Below are positions 8,651 through 16,812 of a stretch of DNA of 64,000 nucleotides, one piece after another; within the stretch, counting starts at the first letter, position 1, and each line of letters starts with the position of its first letter. Source of the stretch: Microbacterium sp. XT11 (lineage in GTDB: Bacteria; Actinomycetota; Actinomycetes; Actinomycetales; Microbacteriaceae); the NCBI RefSeq assembly GCF_001513675.1, contig NZ_CP013859.1, positions 559,081 through 623,080 on the forward strand. Reading direction: 5' to 3'. The notes under the pieces were generated by a model. That model ran no database searches. It was not told where the DNA came from and saw nothing but the letters and a program-made list of their open reading frames with translations. A program made the translations under genes and the position numbers.

Positions 8651-9474
8651 GATGCCGACTCCTTCGTGAGCTCCGTGAGTGGTGCGATGTGGAACGTGCG
8701 CGCGAACGAGTCGAGGAACGTCTCGTCGCCGCGCACCACGGCCAGTACGTCCTGTGCGAGCGCCTCGGCGGGCGTCAGCTCTCCCGCGATGAGCCGTCGG
8801 ATGCCGCGACCCGCCACGATCACGGCGTCCGGTTCCCGATCGGGCCCTTCGTCTCGTCGCTTCGCTCCTCGCTCAGGAAGCGGGTCTCGCTCAGGAAGCG
8901 TGTCTCGCTCAGGAACCGGGCCTCGCTCGGGAACCGGGCCTCGCTCAGGAACCGGGCCTCGCTCAGGAACCGGGCCTCGCTCGGGAAGCGACGACTCTGG
9001 GGCCAGCCGAGCGACCGTCAGCGTGCCGGCGCGCACGGACGCCCGCAGCGCCACGTCGCGGACGTGCAGCTCGTACTCGGCATCCGTGGCGGCATCCGCC
9101 TGGAATGCCGTGCGCAGGGCCATGGTGAGCGAGTCGGGGGTGACGACGTCGTCGGGCGACGGTTCGCCCATCGTCTGGAACCCCCGGCGACCGAGGGCGA
9201 GCATGATGGGCTCGAGCGCGCGACCATACGGCGTGAGCTCGTACACGAGTCCGCAGTTGTGCAGCGGTACGCGTCTCACGACGCCGCCCTCCTGCAGCTC
9301 CTTGAGCCTGGCGGAGAGGATGTTGGTGGGGATGCGCGGCAGGCCCTGCTTGAGGTCGGTGTACCGGCGCGGCCCGACGAGCAGATCGCGCACGATGAGC
9401 AGGGCCCACCGTTCCCCGATCAGCTCGACGGCCGTCGTGACACCGCAGTACTGGCCGTAGCTGCGCGCCCCCAC
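8647..9474 (-). CDS. HxlR-family regulator with C-terminal SCP2-like domain split by a hexapeptide repeat
   Basis: Winged-helix regulator: residues 1-100 carry the HxlR HTH (CGVTTAVELIGERWALLIVR, a DL-GPRRYTDLKQGLPRI segment, then NILSARLKELQ). Residues from about 105 form the extra domain seen in some HxlR proteins. In the middle of that domain lies a run of seven PER-containing hexapeptides (about residues 160-205) that is plainly an insertion of tandem DNA. The start is GTG 9472-9474, one base after the VOC stop. It probably controls its own operon, perhaps through the palindromes at 9998-10024. Confidence 0.85.
   Translation of the reverse strand: MGARSYGQYCGVTTAVELIGERWALLIVRDLLVGPRRYTDLKQGLPRIPTNILSARLKELQEGGVVRRVPLHNCGLVYELTPYGRALEPIMLALGRRGFQTMGEPSPDDVVTPDSLTMALRTAFQADAATDAEYELHVRDVALRASVRAGTLTVARLAPESSLPERGPVPERGPVPERGPVPERGPVPERDTLPERDPLPERGAKRRDEGPDREPDAVIVAGRGIRRLIAGELTPAEALAQDVLAVVRGDETFLDSFARTFHIAPLTELTKESAS
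8847..8876 (+). repeat. 30-bp dispersed repeat, copy inside the HxlR gene
   Basis: This segment and 34097-34126 match at 29 of 30 bases (CTTCGTCTCGTCGCT core, then CGCTCCTCGCTCAG). Here it runs into the 18-bp array, whose core TCGCTCAGG looks like an amplified tail of the same sequence. Confidence 0.8.
8869..8994 (+). repeat. Seven 18-bp in-frame tandem repeats in the HxlR gene
   Basis: TCGCTCAGG or TCGCTCGGG recurs at 8869, 8887, 8905, 8923, 8941, 8959 and 8977. On the coding (minus) strand each unit gives one PERGPV-type hexapeptide, proline- and charge-rich and probably disordered. Confidence 0.95.
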
Positions 9475-9475
9475 G

Positions 9476-9904
9476 TCAGTGCGCTTCGGCGACGTGCTCC
9501 GGACCGTTCTCCACGACCTCGGGGGTCATGTAGAGGAAGCCGAGGGAGTTGCCGTCGGGGTCGTCGATGTCACGGGAGTACATGAATCCGTAGTCCTGCG
9601 CCGGCTTCGGCTCTGTGCCGCCGGCCGCGAGGGCCTTCTCGACGATCGCATCCACGTCCTCGCGGGAGTCCTGCGCGAACGACACCGACACCTGGCAGAC
9701 CGCGTTCGGATCGGCGATGGGCTTGTCGGTGAAGGTCGCGAAGAACTCGGTCTTCAGCACCATGAAGTAGATGTCGTCGCTCCACACGACGCACGCGGCG
9801 TTCTCGTCGGTGAAGAGCGGATTGATCTCGCAGCCGATGGCCGTGTAGAAGGCCTTGCTGCGCTCGAGGTCGGACGTGGGCAGGTTGACGAACACCTTGG
9901 TCAT
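9476..9904 (-). CDS. VOC-superfamily (glyoxalase/bleomycin-resistance-like) protein
   Basis: 142 residues with the two paired beta-alpha-beta-beta-beta modules: MTKVFVNLPTSDLERSKAFYTAIG at the N-terminus and MYSRDIDDPDGNSLGFLYM at the C-terminus, the latter the usual metal-side DPDGN. AGGAG lies 6 nt before ATG 9902-9904. It is the first gene of an operon with HxlR (1-nt gap) and the reductase. The reading frame stays open upstream for about 360 bp into the end of the transporter pseudogene, but that is high-GC read-through, not a fusion. Confidence 0.88.
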   Translation of the reverse strand: MTKVFVNLPTSDLERSKAFYTAIGCEINPLFTDENAACVVWSDDIYFMVLKTEFFATFTDKPIADPNAVCQVSVSFAQDSREDVDAIVEKALAAGGTEPKPAQDYGFMYSRDIDDPDGNSLGFLYMTPEVVENGPEHVAEAH

Positions 9905-9997
9905 GATGACTCCTCTGTCGGTCGTGACGTGTCTGTTCTGGATGTGTCTGTTCTGGTCGGCGGATGCTGATCGGCGGGTGCCGGCCTCATGAACACG

Positions 9998-10024
9998 GCT
10001 TTTAAAAGCAAGCACGCTTGTCAA
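9998..10024 (-). promoter_or_regulatory. Candidate promoter/operator of the VOC-HxlR operon
   Basis: A perfect 12-bp palindrome GCTTTTAAAAGC (9998-10009) adjoins CAAGC-AC-GCTTG (10009-10020), and TTGACA reads on the minus strand at 10019-10024 as a good -35. This is one of the most A+T-rich stretches of the region. The -10 is not clear. HxlR proteins commonly bind such palindromes near their own promoters; the assignment is inference. Confidence 0.4.
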
Positions 10025-10083
10025 TAGCAAGTGATATGACGGCATGAGTTCTGCGGAAGGCGGCAGTCGGATGCCGGGATCGA

Positions 10084-11284
10084 TCAGGGCGCGGCAGTCG
10101 AGCGCCGCAGCCCCACCAGTGCGAGAGCGCCGGCGCCGAGCGTGAGCGCGGCCACCGCCCCGATGCTGATTCCCGGAACGGATCCCGTCGCCACGGCTCC
10201 CGCGACCAGAGGGCCTCCGGCATCCCCGAGCTCGCGCCCGAGCTCCGCGCTCCCCATCGTCCGGCCCCATGCGATCAGCCGGTGTCGATGCGGCGAGGTG
10301 GGCGAACGCGACGGGTGTCGCGACACCGACGCCCGCGCCGACCAGGACCGCCGCCGCCACGAGCACCGCGGGGTGCGCGGAGGCCGCGACCGCACCGAGC
10401 CCTGCCGCGATCAGCGCGAGACCACCGCCTGCGCCCAAGGGCACCGAGATCCGACCGCGGTCGTGCGCGGCGCCGACCACGGGCTGGACGACGCTCGACG
10501 CGACGGCGAGCACCGTGACGATCGCCATGCTGCCCACCGTGCCGAGGCCGGACAGTCGCCCGAGCAGCGGCAGGAATCCCACCGCCACGGCAAGAGCGCC
10601 GGTCGTGGCGGCCAGGACGAGCGTCGGCACGAGGAACCCCGGCGCCGAGAGCTCCCTGGCCAGGTCGGCCACCGTCACCCGTGTGCGCGGGAGCACGGGA
10701 ACAGCGGTAACGGCGACCGCGACCCACGCGGCCGCGACGACCCCGAGCGCCGCGAGCGACCAGAACAGCGCCGGCATCCCTCCCCACACCACGAGCAGGG
10801 CCCCGAGCAGGGGGCCGAGAGCGTAGCCGAGGCTCTTCCACGAGCCGTAGCGACCGAAGTACGTCCCGCGCGTCGAGTCGTCGGCGAGGCGGGCGACGGC
10901 CGCGCTGGATGCGGGCGAGAACGCGGATGCCGCGGCACCCTGCCCGAATCGAGCGATCACGAGCGCCGCCATGCCGGAACCCGCCGCACCAACGACCGAG
11001 AACGCCGCGAAGGCCAACAGGCCTCCGATGATGACGGGTCGCACGCCGATGCGGTCGCTGAGCGCGCCGAAAAGCGGCTTCAAAAGCACCTCGGCGAGAT
11101 CGTAGAGCGCGAGCGTGAGACCGAAGACCCACAGCGTCCACCCGATGTCCTCGGTCTCGGCGCCCAGCGCCGCCGCGATGCCGTGCGCACCGAAGGCCGT
11201 GGTGAAGCCGGCGAGATACAGCGGGGCGAGGCGCGGGGCTCCGGTGGGAGTCCGGGCGGGGGCGGGATCCGAGGTTGGGGTCAC
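10084..11284 (-). pseudogene. MFS transporter broken by a +1 frameshift
   Basis: Residues 1 to about 338 run from GTG 11282-11284 as a normal 12-TM drug/sugar MFS protein (GALSDRIGVRPVIIGGLLAF, then RFGQGAAASAFSPASSAAVA). At PADRMG the conserved frame is lost. The rest, RTMGSAELGRELGDAGG and a final hydrophobic helix ending RRSTAAP, continues in the adjacent frame and stops at 10084-10086. Deleting one base of the C-run at 10265-10268 or G-pair at 10263-10264 restores a full-length protein of about 400 residues. Either a recent frameshift mutation or a sequencing error in a short homopolymer. Confidence 0.85.
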
Positions 11285-11317
11285 GCTCGATTCTCTCAGC
11301 CGACGGGGATGGTGCGC

Positions 11318-11444
11318 GGGGTGGTTTCAGGGGGCGGGTGGTTTCGGGGCGGCGGGTGTTTTCGGGGGCGGCGGGTGTTTTCGGGGGCGGGTGGCTTCGG
11401 GGGCGGCAGGTGGCTTCGGGGGGCGGGTGGTTTCTGGGCGGGTT
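11318..11444 (+). repeat. Degenerate G-rich tandem repeat between divergent genes
   Basis: About seven copies of a 16-20-bp unit of the form GGGTGGTTTCGGGGGC, varying in length. Runs of three to six G on the plus strand spaced by short T/C tracts could form G-quadruplexes. It fills most of the 247-bp gap between the MFS start and the HNH promoter. Confidence 0.9.
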
Positions 11445-11519
11445 GGTAGCCGGTTCACCGCTTCCCGCACCCGGCTGTCACCTCCTGCGGAGCACTGGCC
11501 CACATTCGAACATAGTTTC

Positions 11520-11525
11520 TAAACT
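11520..11525 (+). promoter_or_regulatory. -10 hexamer TAAACT of the HNH gene
   Basis: TAAACT, 6 nt, ATG 11532: leaderless spacing. Confidence 0.6.
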
Positions 11526-11531
11526 TGAGCC

Positions 11532-12881
11532 ATGACGAACCCACATCTCGCCCCGCTCCGTGAGGCCATGGCCTCCCTTGAGCGCGCGTGGGGCGATGCG
11601 GAGTCGGCCGCCCACTTGACGCGTCCTCAACTCCTCGAGGTCAACGCAGCCGTAGGAGTCCTGCGCCGCCGCCTCGACGGCGTCCACGCTGAGGTCGCCG
11701 CTGGCATCGCCCACGAGTCCCGGCCCGAGCTCGGCGCCGGCAGCCTCGCGAAAGAGCAGGGGTTCCGCAGCCCCGCGGTGATGATCGCCGCGACCACGGG
11801 CGCATCGACCGGAGACGCCGCCCGGCTGGTCACGGTGGGCGAAGCCACGGCGCCGCGCGCGAACCTGCTCGGCGAGCCGCTCCCGGCGAAGTACCCGTTC
11901 GTGCAGGCCGCGCTCTCTCAGGGTTCTCTGGGCGCGGCCGCGGCGGCGCACATCGTCGCACTGCTCGACCGCACGCGCCTGCGCGCCCCAGCAGACCGCA
12001 TCGCTCAGGCGGAACGGCTCCTCGTCGAGCGCGCGGAGGGGCTGTCGCTCGACGAAGTGCGCAAGCTCATCGCACGCGCCGAGGGCTGGCTCGTTCCCGA
12101 GGCGGTCGCGGCGCGCGAAGAAGACTCCCGCAGCCGCCGCTCGTTGACGATGTTCGAACGAGACGGTTCGTTCCACCTGAATCTGCAGACCGACGCCGCG
12201 TCAGGCGCACCCATCCGCGCGGCGATCCAGTCGTTCGTGACCGCGAGCTTCCAGGCTCGAGCAGGTGCGCCCGACCGTGATGCTCCGGATGCCGACCACC
12301 GCACGGTCGCGATGATCCAGGCCGACGCTCTCGCGAACATCTGCGAGCACGCCATCGGGTGCGACAACGGTGGGCTGCCCGCGACCGGTGCGACCGTGGT
12401 CGTGCGCGTGTCTCTCGACGACCTCGACAAGGGCACCGGCCTGGCGGAGATCGACGGCGTCGACACTCCCGTCAGCGTCGCGACCTGCCGCCGGATGGCC
12501 GCGGGAGGCGCAGTGATTCCGGCGGTGCTCGGGTCCGAGAGCGAGATCCTCGATTGGGGGCGCGAGAAGCGCCTCTTCACCCGGGCACAGCGGCTCGCGC
12601 TCGTCGAACGCGACGGCGGATGCGCGATGTGCGGCCTCCCGCCGCAGATGACGAAGGCGCATCACCTGCGGTGGTGGCTTCGAGATTCGGGGCCGACCGA
12701 TCTCACGAACGGCGTGCTGCTGTGCGAGAGCTGTCACCATCGAATCCATGACAACGGCTGGGAGATCCGGATCGACGGAACGGGCACGCGCGGTCGGGTG
12801 TGGTTCATCCCGCCGCCGGCGGTCGACCCCACCCGGACACCTCGGCTCGGCGGCCGGGCGCGCTACGACATCGCGGCCTGA
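11532..12881 (+). CDS. DUF222 / HNH endonuclease-domain protein
   Basis: A family present in many copies in Actinobacteria; role unproven. 449 residues: an all-alpha DUF222 region (about 1-330) and a C-terminal HNH module with CAMCGLPPQMTKAHHLRWW, then LCESCHHRIHDNGW, i.e. the CxxC...HH...CxxCH zinc and catalytic residues are intact. ATG 11532 has no RBS but sits 6 nt after TAAACT, so it is probably leaderless. No mobile-element signs around it. Confidence 0.88.
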   Translation: MTNPHLAPLREAMASLERAWGDAESAAHLTRPQLLEVNAAVGVLRRRLDGVHAEVAAGIAHESRPELGAGSLAKEQGFRSPAVMIAATTGASTGDAARLVTVGEATAPRANLLGEPLPAKYPFVQAALSQGSLGAAAAAHIVALLDRTRLRAPADRIAQAERLLVERAEGLSLDEVRKLIARAEGWLVPEAVAAREEDSRSRRSLTMFERDGSFHLNLQTDAASGAPIRAAIQSFVTASFQARAGAPDRDAPDADHRTVAMIQADALANICEHAIGCDNGGLPATGATVVVRVSLDDLDKGTGLAEIDGVDTPVSVATCRRMAAGGAVIPAVLGSESEILDWGREKRLFTRAQRLALVERDGGCAMCGLPPQMTKAHHLRWWLRDSGPTDLTNGVLLCESCHHRIHDNGWEIRIDGTGTRGRVWFIPPPAVDPTRTPRLGGRARYDIAA

Positions 12882-13071
12882 GGGGGCCGTTCGAGCGCAT
12901 CCGGTTCGGCGTCTGGTCGGGGGCCCGATCCCCGCCACCGCCGCGCCGTCGGCGTCCCACACCACCGCCGCACCGCGACCCGCACGGCTGCCGTACCATG
13001 CGACCGTCGTGCCGCGCGGGTCGCGACATCCATCCGCCGTGAGGGGGATGCTGCGGCGTCCCGCTCCGCCG

Positions 13072-13077
13072 TACCGT
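13072..13077 (+). promoter_or_regulatory. -10 hexamer TACCGT of the two-component operon
   Basis: TACCGT, 6 nt (GGAGGG), ATG 13084. The 200 bp before it (12882-13071) show no other feature. Confidence 0.55.
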
Positions 13078-13083
13078 GGAGGG

Positions 13084-14352
13084 ATGCCCTTCACCCGCAC
13101 CCCCACCGAGCGCGAGCTGCGCGGAGACGTGGTGCTCGCCGCCGTCCTGTTCGTCGGCGCGGTGCTGAGCGCCGCCCTGTCGTCCATCGCCGAGGTGTAC
13201 GGCGACGAAGCGCAGGAGCTGTGGACCGCCCTCGTCTACGCCGTGGTCGTCTCGGCACCGCTCGCCGTGCGCCGCCGCCTGCCCGGCGTGGTCGCGGTCG
13301 TCGTCGCGCTCGCATACTTCACCGCGGTGACGCTGCGGATCCCCGAGATCTACGTGGGCAACATCGCGATGTTCGTCGCCCTGTACACGGTGGGCGCATG
13401 GATGAACGACCGGCGCAAAGCGCTCATCGTGCGGGTCTCGATCATCGTCGGCATGTTCGTCTGGCTGATCATCACGATGTACCGCGACGCGATCACCGAG
13501 GCCGACAAGGCCGATATCGCGGCGGGCCTCTTCTCGCCCTATGTGGCGCTCATGCTCATCCAGCTCCTGCTCAACGCGCTCTATTTCGGCGGCGCCTACT
13601 ACTTCGGCGAGCGCTCATGGCTGGCCGCGTCGCAGCGCGCCGTGCTCGAGGAGCGCACGGCCGAGCTGGAGCGCGAGCGCGAGGTGACGGCCGCCCAGGC
13701 CGTCGCGCTCGACAGGGTGCGCATCGCACGCGAACTGCACGACGTCGTCGCGCATCACGTGTCGGTCATGGGCGTGCAGGCGGGTGCCGCACGGCTCGTG
13801 CTCGACAGCGACCCCGCGCAGTCCGCGCAGATCCTGTCCGGCATCGAGGCGTCGGCGCGCGACGCGATCAGCGAGCTGCGCCAGCTGCTCGAGACGCTGC
13901 GCACGCCCGGCGGGGAGACGACCGATGCCGCGTCCACCGTGACGCTCGACGACATCCGCGAGCTGGCCGAGGCGTCCGATGAGGCGGGTCTGCCGACGGA
14001 TTACACGGTGGTCGGCGAACCGGTGCCGGTGCCGTCGCTCGTGGCCGTGAACCTGTACCGCATCGCCCAGGAGTCGCTGACCAATGCCCGCCGTCACGCC
14101 GGCGCAGGCGCCACGGCCGACGTGCGGGTGCGGTACGACGACGACGGCGTCGAGGTCGAGATCGTCAACACCGGGCGCACCGTGTCGCAGCTGCGACCGG
14201 GCCTCGGCCAGCTGGGGATGCGGGAGAGGGCTGCGGCGTCCGGCGGCACGCTCGAGGTGACGCCGCGGAGCGGCGGCGGACTCCGCGTGCGGGCACGCGT
14301 CCCGCTGTCGGCCACCGCGCCGTCCCGTGCCTCGGCGGGGGTCGCGTCGTGA
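13084..14352 (+). CDS. NarL-type sensor histidine kinase
   Basis: Membrane sensor autophosphorylating on His. 422 residues with about five to six hydrophobic segments in the first 185 and no sizeable extracytoplasmic domain, so it probably senses within the membrane. A short coiled linker precedes the HisKA_3 box RVRIARELHDVVAHHVSVMG (His in ELHDVVAHH). The HATPase domain follows with QESLTNARRHAGA (N box) and GLGQLGMRERAAASGG (G box). The stop overlaps the response regulator start (GTGA). Confidence 0.9.
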   Translation: MPFTRTPTERELRGDVVLAAVLFVGAVLSAALSSIAEVYGDEAQELWTALVYAVVVSAPLAVRRRLPGVVAVVVALAYFTAVTLRIPEIYVGNIAMFVALYTVGAWMNDRRKALIVRVSIIVGMFVWLIITMYRDAITEADKADIAAGLFSPYVALMLIQLLLNALYFGGAYYFGERSWLAASQRAVLEERTAELEREREVTAAQAVALDRVRIARELHDVVAHHVSVMGVQAGAARLVLDSDPAQSAQILSGIEASARDAISELRQLLETLRTPGGETTDAASTVTLDDIRELAEASDEAGLPTDYTVVGEPVPVPSLVAVNLYRIAQESLTNARRHAGAGATADVRVRYDDDGVEVEIVNTGRTVSQLRPGLGQLGMRERAAASGGTLEVTPRSGGGLRVRARVPLSATAPSRASAGVAS

Positions 14353-15140
14353 TCCGCGTGCTCCTCGTCGACGACCACGCGATGCTCCGCGCGGGGTTCC
14401 GGACGATTCTCGACAGCCAGCCCGACATCACCGTGGTCGGCGAGGCCGCGACCGGTGCGGATGCCGTGGCACAGGCATCCGCCCTGCGCCCCGACGTCAT
14501 CACGATGGACGTGCAGATGCCCGACATGGACGGCATCGAGGCGACGCGGCGCATCGTCGCCGACCCCGCCGTCGGCGCGGCGATCGCGATCGTGACGACC
14601 TTCGATCGAGATGACTACCTTTACCAGGCGCTCGAGGCGGGGGCGAGCGGGTTCCTGTTGAAGAACGCCGGACCCGAAGACCTCATCGCGGCCGTACGAG
14701 CTCTCGCCGCCGGCGACGGGATGCTGTCGCCCGAGGTCACCCGCCGCGTGCTCGCGCGGTTCGCGGCGCCCGGAGGTCAGGGCGCGGCGGCACCGGGAGC
14801 AAACGACACGGTGCGACCCGGAACACAGGGCGCGACGACACCCGGAGCCGCCCGGGATCCCCGAGCACAGCTCACGACGACACCCGGAGTGCACCGGGAT
14901 TCCGGGACACAGGGCACACCCGTTCGCGCGCAGACCGCGGTGCTCGCCGAACCGCTCACCGACCGCGAGGCCGAGGTGCTGACCCTGCTGGCCGATGCGC
15001 GGAGCAACGCCGAGATCGCCGCGGCCCTCTTCATCGGCGAGGCGACGGTCAAGACGCACGTGTCGCGGATCCTCCAGAAGCTCGGCGCGCGCGACCGCGT
15101 TCACGCGGTGGTTCTCGCGCACAGGATGGGCCTGACCTGA
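14349..15140 (+). CDS. NarL/LuxR-type response regulator with expanded repeat linker
   Basis: 263 residues, longer than the usual 215-225. Receiver domain 1-120: VLLVDDHAMLRAGF, phosphoryl Asp in ITMDVQMPDMDGIEA, Lys in GFLLKNAGPEDL. The LuxR HTH is at the C-terminus (LTDREAEVLTLLADARSNAE, then ATVKTHVSRILQKLG). Between them is a 50-60-residue linker of imperfect PG-x-QGA/TTPG repeats (about 142-195). GTG 14349 overlaps the kinase stop. The repeat is in frame, so the protein should still work with a longer tether. Confidence 0.9.
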   Translation: MIRVLLVDDHAMLRAGFRTILDSQPDITVVGEAATGADAVAQASALRPDVITMDVQMPDMDGIEATRRIVADPAVGAAIAIVTTFDRDDYLYQALEAGASGFLLKNAGPEDLIAAVRALAAGDGMLSPEVTRRVLARFAAPGGQGAAAPGANDTVRPGTQGATTPGAARDPRAQLTTTPGVHRDSGTQGTPVRAQTAVLAEPLTDREAEVLTLLADARSNAEIAAALFIGEATVKTHVSRILQKLGARDRVHAVVLAHRMGLT

Positions 15141-15150
15141 CCTCCCCCGG

Positions 15151-15456
15151 CCAGACGTGCCCGTGCCCCGGGCTGACGTGACCTGCGCTGTCCGGCAGGA
15201 CCGGACCCTGACCTCCCCTCCCCCCGGCCAGAGGTGCCCGTGCCCCGGGCTGACCTGACCTGTGCTGTCCGGCCGGACCTGACCCTGCCCTCCCCTCCCC
15301 CCGGCCAGAGGTGCCCGTGCCCCGGGCTGACCTGACCTGTGCTGTCCGGCAGGACCTGACCCCACCCTCCCCTCCCCCGGCCAGAGGTGCCCGTGCCCCG
15401 GGCTGACCTGACCTGTGCTGTCCGGCAGGACCTGACCCCACCCTCCCCTCCCCCGG
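15151..15456 (+). repeat. Four 76-77-bp tandem repeats filling the intergenic gap
   Basis: CCAGAGGTGC (first copy CCAGACGTGC) recurs at 15151, 15228, 15305 and 15381, with a fifth partial start at 15457. Each unit contains the CCCGGG palindrome and CTGACCTGACC direct repeats. Copies 2-4 are nearly identical. All 390 bp between the response regulator stop and the benE promoter are this array plus partial flanks; I see no gene in it. Confidence 0.95.
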
Positions 15457-15517
15457 CCAGACCTGCCGCTGTCCGCCCACCCCTGCCTCCGCACGACGTC
15501 CGGCCGTCACCTCGCGA

Positions 15518-15523
15518 TAGCCT
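15518..15523 (+). promoter_or_regulatory. -10 hexamer TAGCCT of benE
   Basis: TAGCCT, 7 nt, ATG 15531. Confidence 0.55.
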
Positions 15524-15530
15524 CGGAGTC

Positions 15531-16700
15531 ATGCCCGAGGCCGCACCGCTCAGCCGCCCGATCATGGCGGGCGTCGTCACGGCGCTCGTCGGGTTCACCA
15601 GCTCGTTCGCCGTCGTGCTGACCGGCCTCTCCGCCGTCGGCGCCGACGCCGCACAGGCGGCCAGCGGCCTGCTCGCAGTGAGCCTCACGATGGGCATCGC
15701 ATGCATCCTCCTCGCCTGGCGCTACCGGATGCCGATCACCGTCGCCTGGTCGACGCCGGGAGCCGCCCTCCTCGCAGCGACCGGCGCGGTCGACGGCGGA
15801 TGGTCCGCAGCCGTCGGCGCGTTCCTGCTGACGGCGGCGCTCATCCTGCTCACGGCGCTGTGGCCCGCACTGGGCTCCCTGATCGCCCGCATCCCGCCGT
15901 CGATCGCCCAGGCGATGCTCGCCGGCGTGCTCCTGCCGCTGTGCCTCGCGCCGATCACCGGCATCGTCGCGAACCCGTGGGGCGTGGTCCCCGTCGTGCT
16001 CACGTGGCTCGTGTTCGCACGTCTCGCACCCCGATGGGCGGTGCCGCTCGCGTTCGTCGCGGCATCCGTCGTCGTGGCGGTGTCGCTGGTGACGGCCGGC
16101 GACGCGATCGATCCTGCCCTGCTGCTCCCCCGCGTCGAGCTGACCGTGCCGACGTTCACGCTCGGCGCCGCGGTCGGCATCGCCCTGCCGCTCTTCATCG
16201 TGACCATGGCGTCGCAGAACGTGCCGGGCGTCGCGATCATGCGCAGCTTCGGCTACGAGGTGCCGTGGCGTCCGGCGATGCTCGTGACCGGACTGGGCAC
16301 CGCCATCGGAGCGCCGGCCGGCGGTCACGCCATCAACCTCGCCGCCATCAGCGCCGCCCTCGCGGCCTCGCCCGACGCCGACCCCGACCAGCGGCGGCGC
16401 TGGATCGCCGGGGTGTCGACGGGTGCGTCGTATCTCCTGCTCGGCGGGTTCTCCGCCGCGTTCGCCGCGCTCGTCCTCCTCGCACCGGATGCCGTGATCC
16501 CCGCCGTCGCCGGCCTCGCCCTTCTCGCGGCTTTCGGCTCGTCGGTGCAGCAGGCGATCGACGACCCGGGCGAACGCATCCCCGCCGTCGTGACGTTCCT
16601 CATCGCGGCATCCGGCATCTCGCTGCTGGGCGTCAGCGCCGCGTTCTGGGCTCTCGTCGGCGGGCTCGTCGTGCGCACGGCGTTGCACGCGGGGCGTTGA
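15531..16700 (+). CDS. benE: BenE-family benzoate/H+ symporter-like permease
   Basis: 389 residues, about 12 hydrophobic segments. Family-typical stretches are GFTSSFAVVLTGLSAVGA at the N-terminus, WSTPGAALLAA, MASQNVPGVAIMRSFGYEVP and APAGGHAINLAAISAAL. BenE proteins import benzoate-type aromatic acids; here no aromatic catabolic genes are adjacent, so the true substrate is open. It follows the 76-bp repeat array and starts from a likely leaderless promoter. Confidence 0.85.
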   Translation: MPEAAPLSRPIMAGVVTALVGFTSSFAVVLTGLSAVGADAAQAASGLLAVSLTMGIACILLAWRYRMPITVAWSTPGAALLAATGAVDGGWSAAVGAFLLTAALILLTALWPALGSLIARIPPSIAQAMLAGVLLPLCLAPITGIVANPWGVVPVVLTWLVFARLAPRWAVPLAFVAASVVVAVSLVTAGDAIDPALLLPRVELTVPTFTLGAAVGIALPLFIVTMASQNVPGVAIMRSFGYEVPWRPAMLVTGLGTAIGAPAGGHAINLAAISAALAASPDADPDQRRRWIAGVSTGASYLLLGGFSAAFAALVLLAPDAVIPAVAGLALLAAFGSSVQQAIDDPGERIPAVVTFLIAASGISLLGVSAAFWALVGGLVVRTALHAGR

Positions 16701-16717
16701 GGCGGTCAGACGCCTCA
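16698..16717 (+). terminator. Short hairpin overlapping the benE stop
   Basis: TGAGGCG (16698-16704) pairs perfectly with CGCCTCA (16711-16717), 6-nt loop. Only 7 bp and no T-run, so a weak terminator candidate. Confidence 0.4.
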
Positions 16718-16800
16718 CCCGTGCGCCGTCGGCCGTCATCCCCACGGCTGATCGTCCGCTATCCGCCGCGCGGGGGATGCCCCGCCGACGCACCGCTCCC

Positions 16801-16806
16801 TAGCGT
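16801..16806 (+). promoter_or_regulatory. -10 hexamer TAGCGT of the ABC operon
   Basis: TAGCGT, 6 nt (GGAGCC), ATG 16813. Confidence 0.6.
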
Positions 16807-16812
16807 GGAGCC

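Noticed and set aside
9476..11284. Apparent 602-residue MFS-VOC fusion protein
   Set aside because: The joining segment is frame-shifted transporter sequence plus intergenic DNA; VOC has its own SD and ATG, and the transporter end lies in the other frame.
12882..13071. Extended N-terminus of the histidine kinase from 12748
   Set aside because: Low-complexity upstream translation overlaps the HNH gene; ATG 13084 has a matching -10 and is followed directly by the TM region.
15151..15456. Possible CRISPR array
   Set aside because: Whole 76-77-bp units are repeated with no unique spacers and no cas genes nearby.
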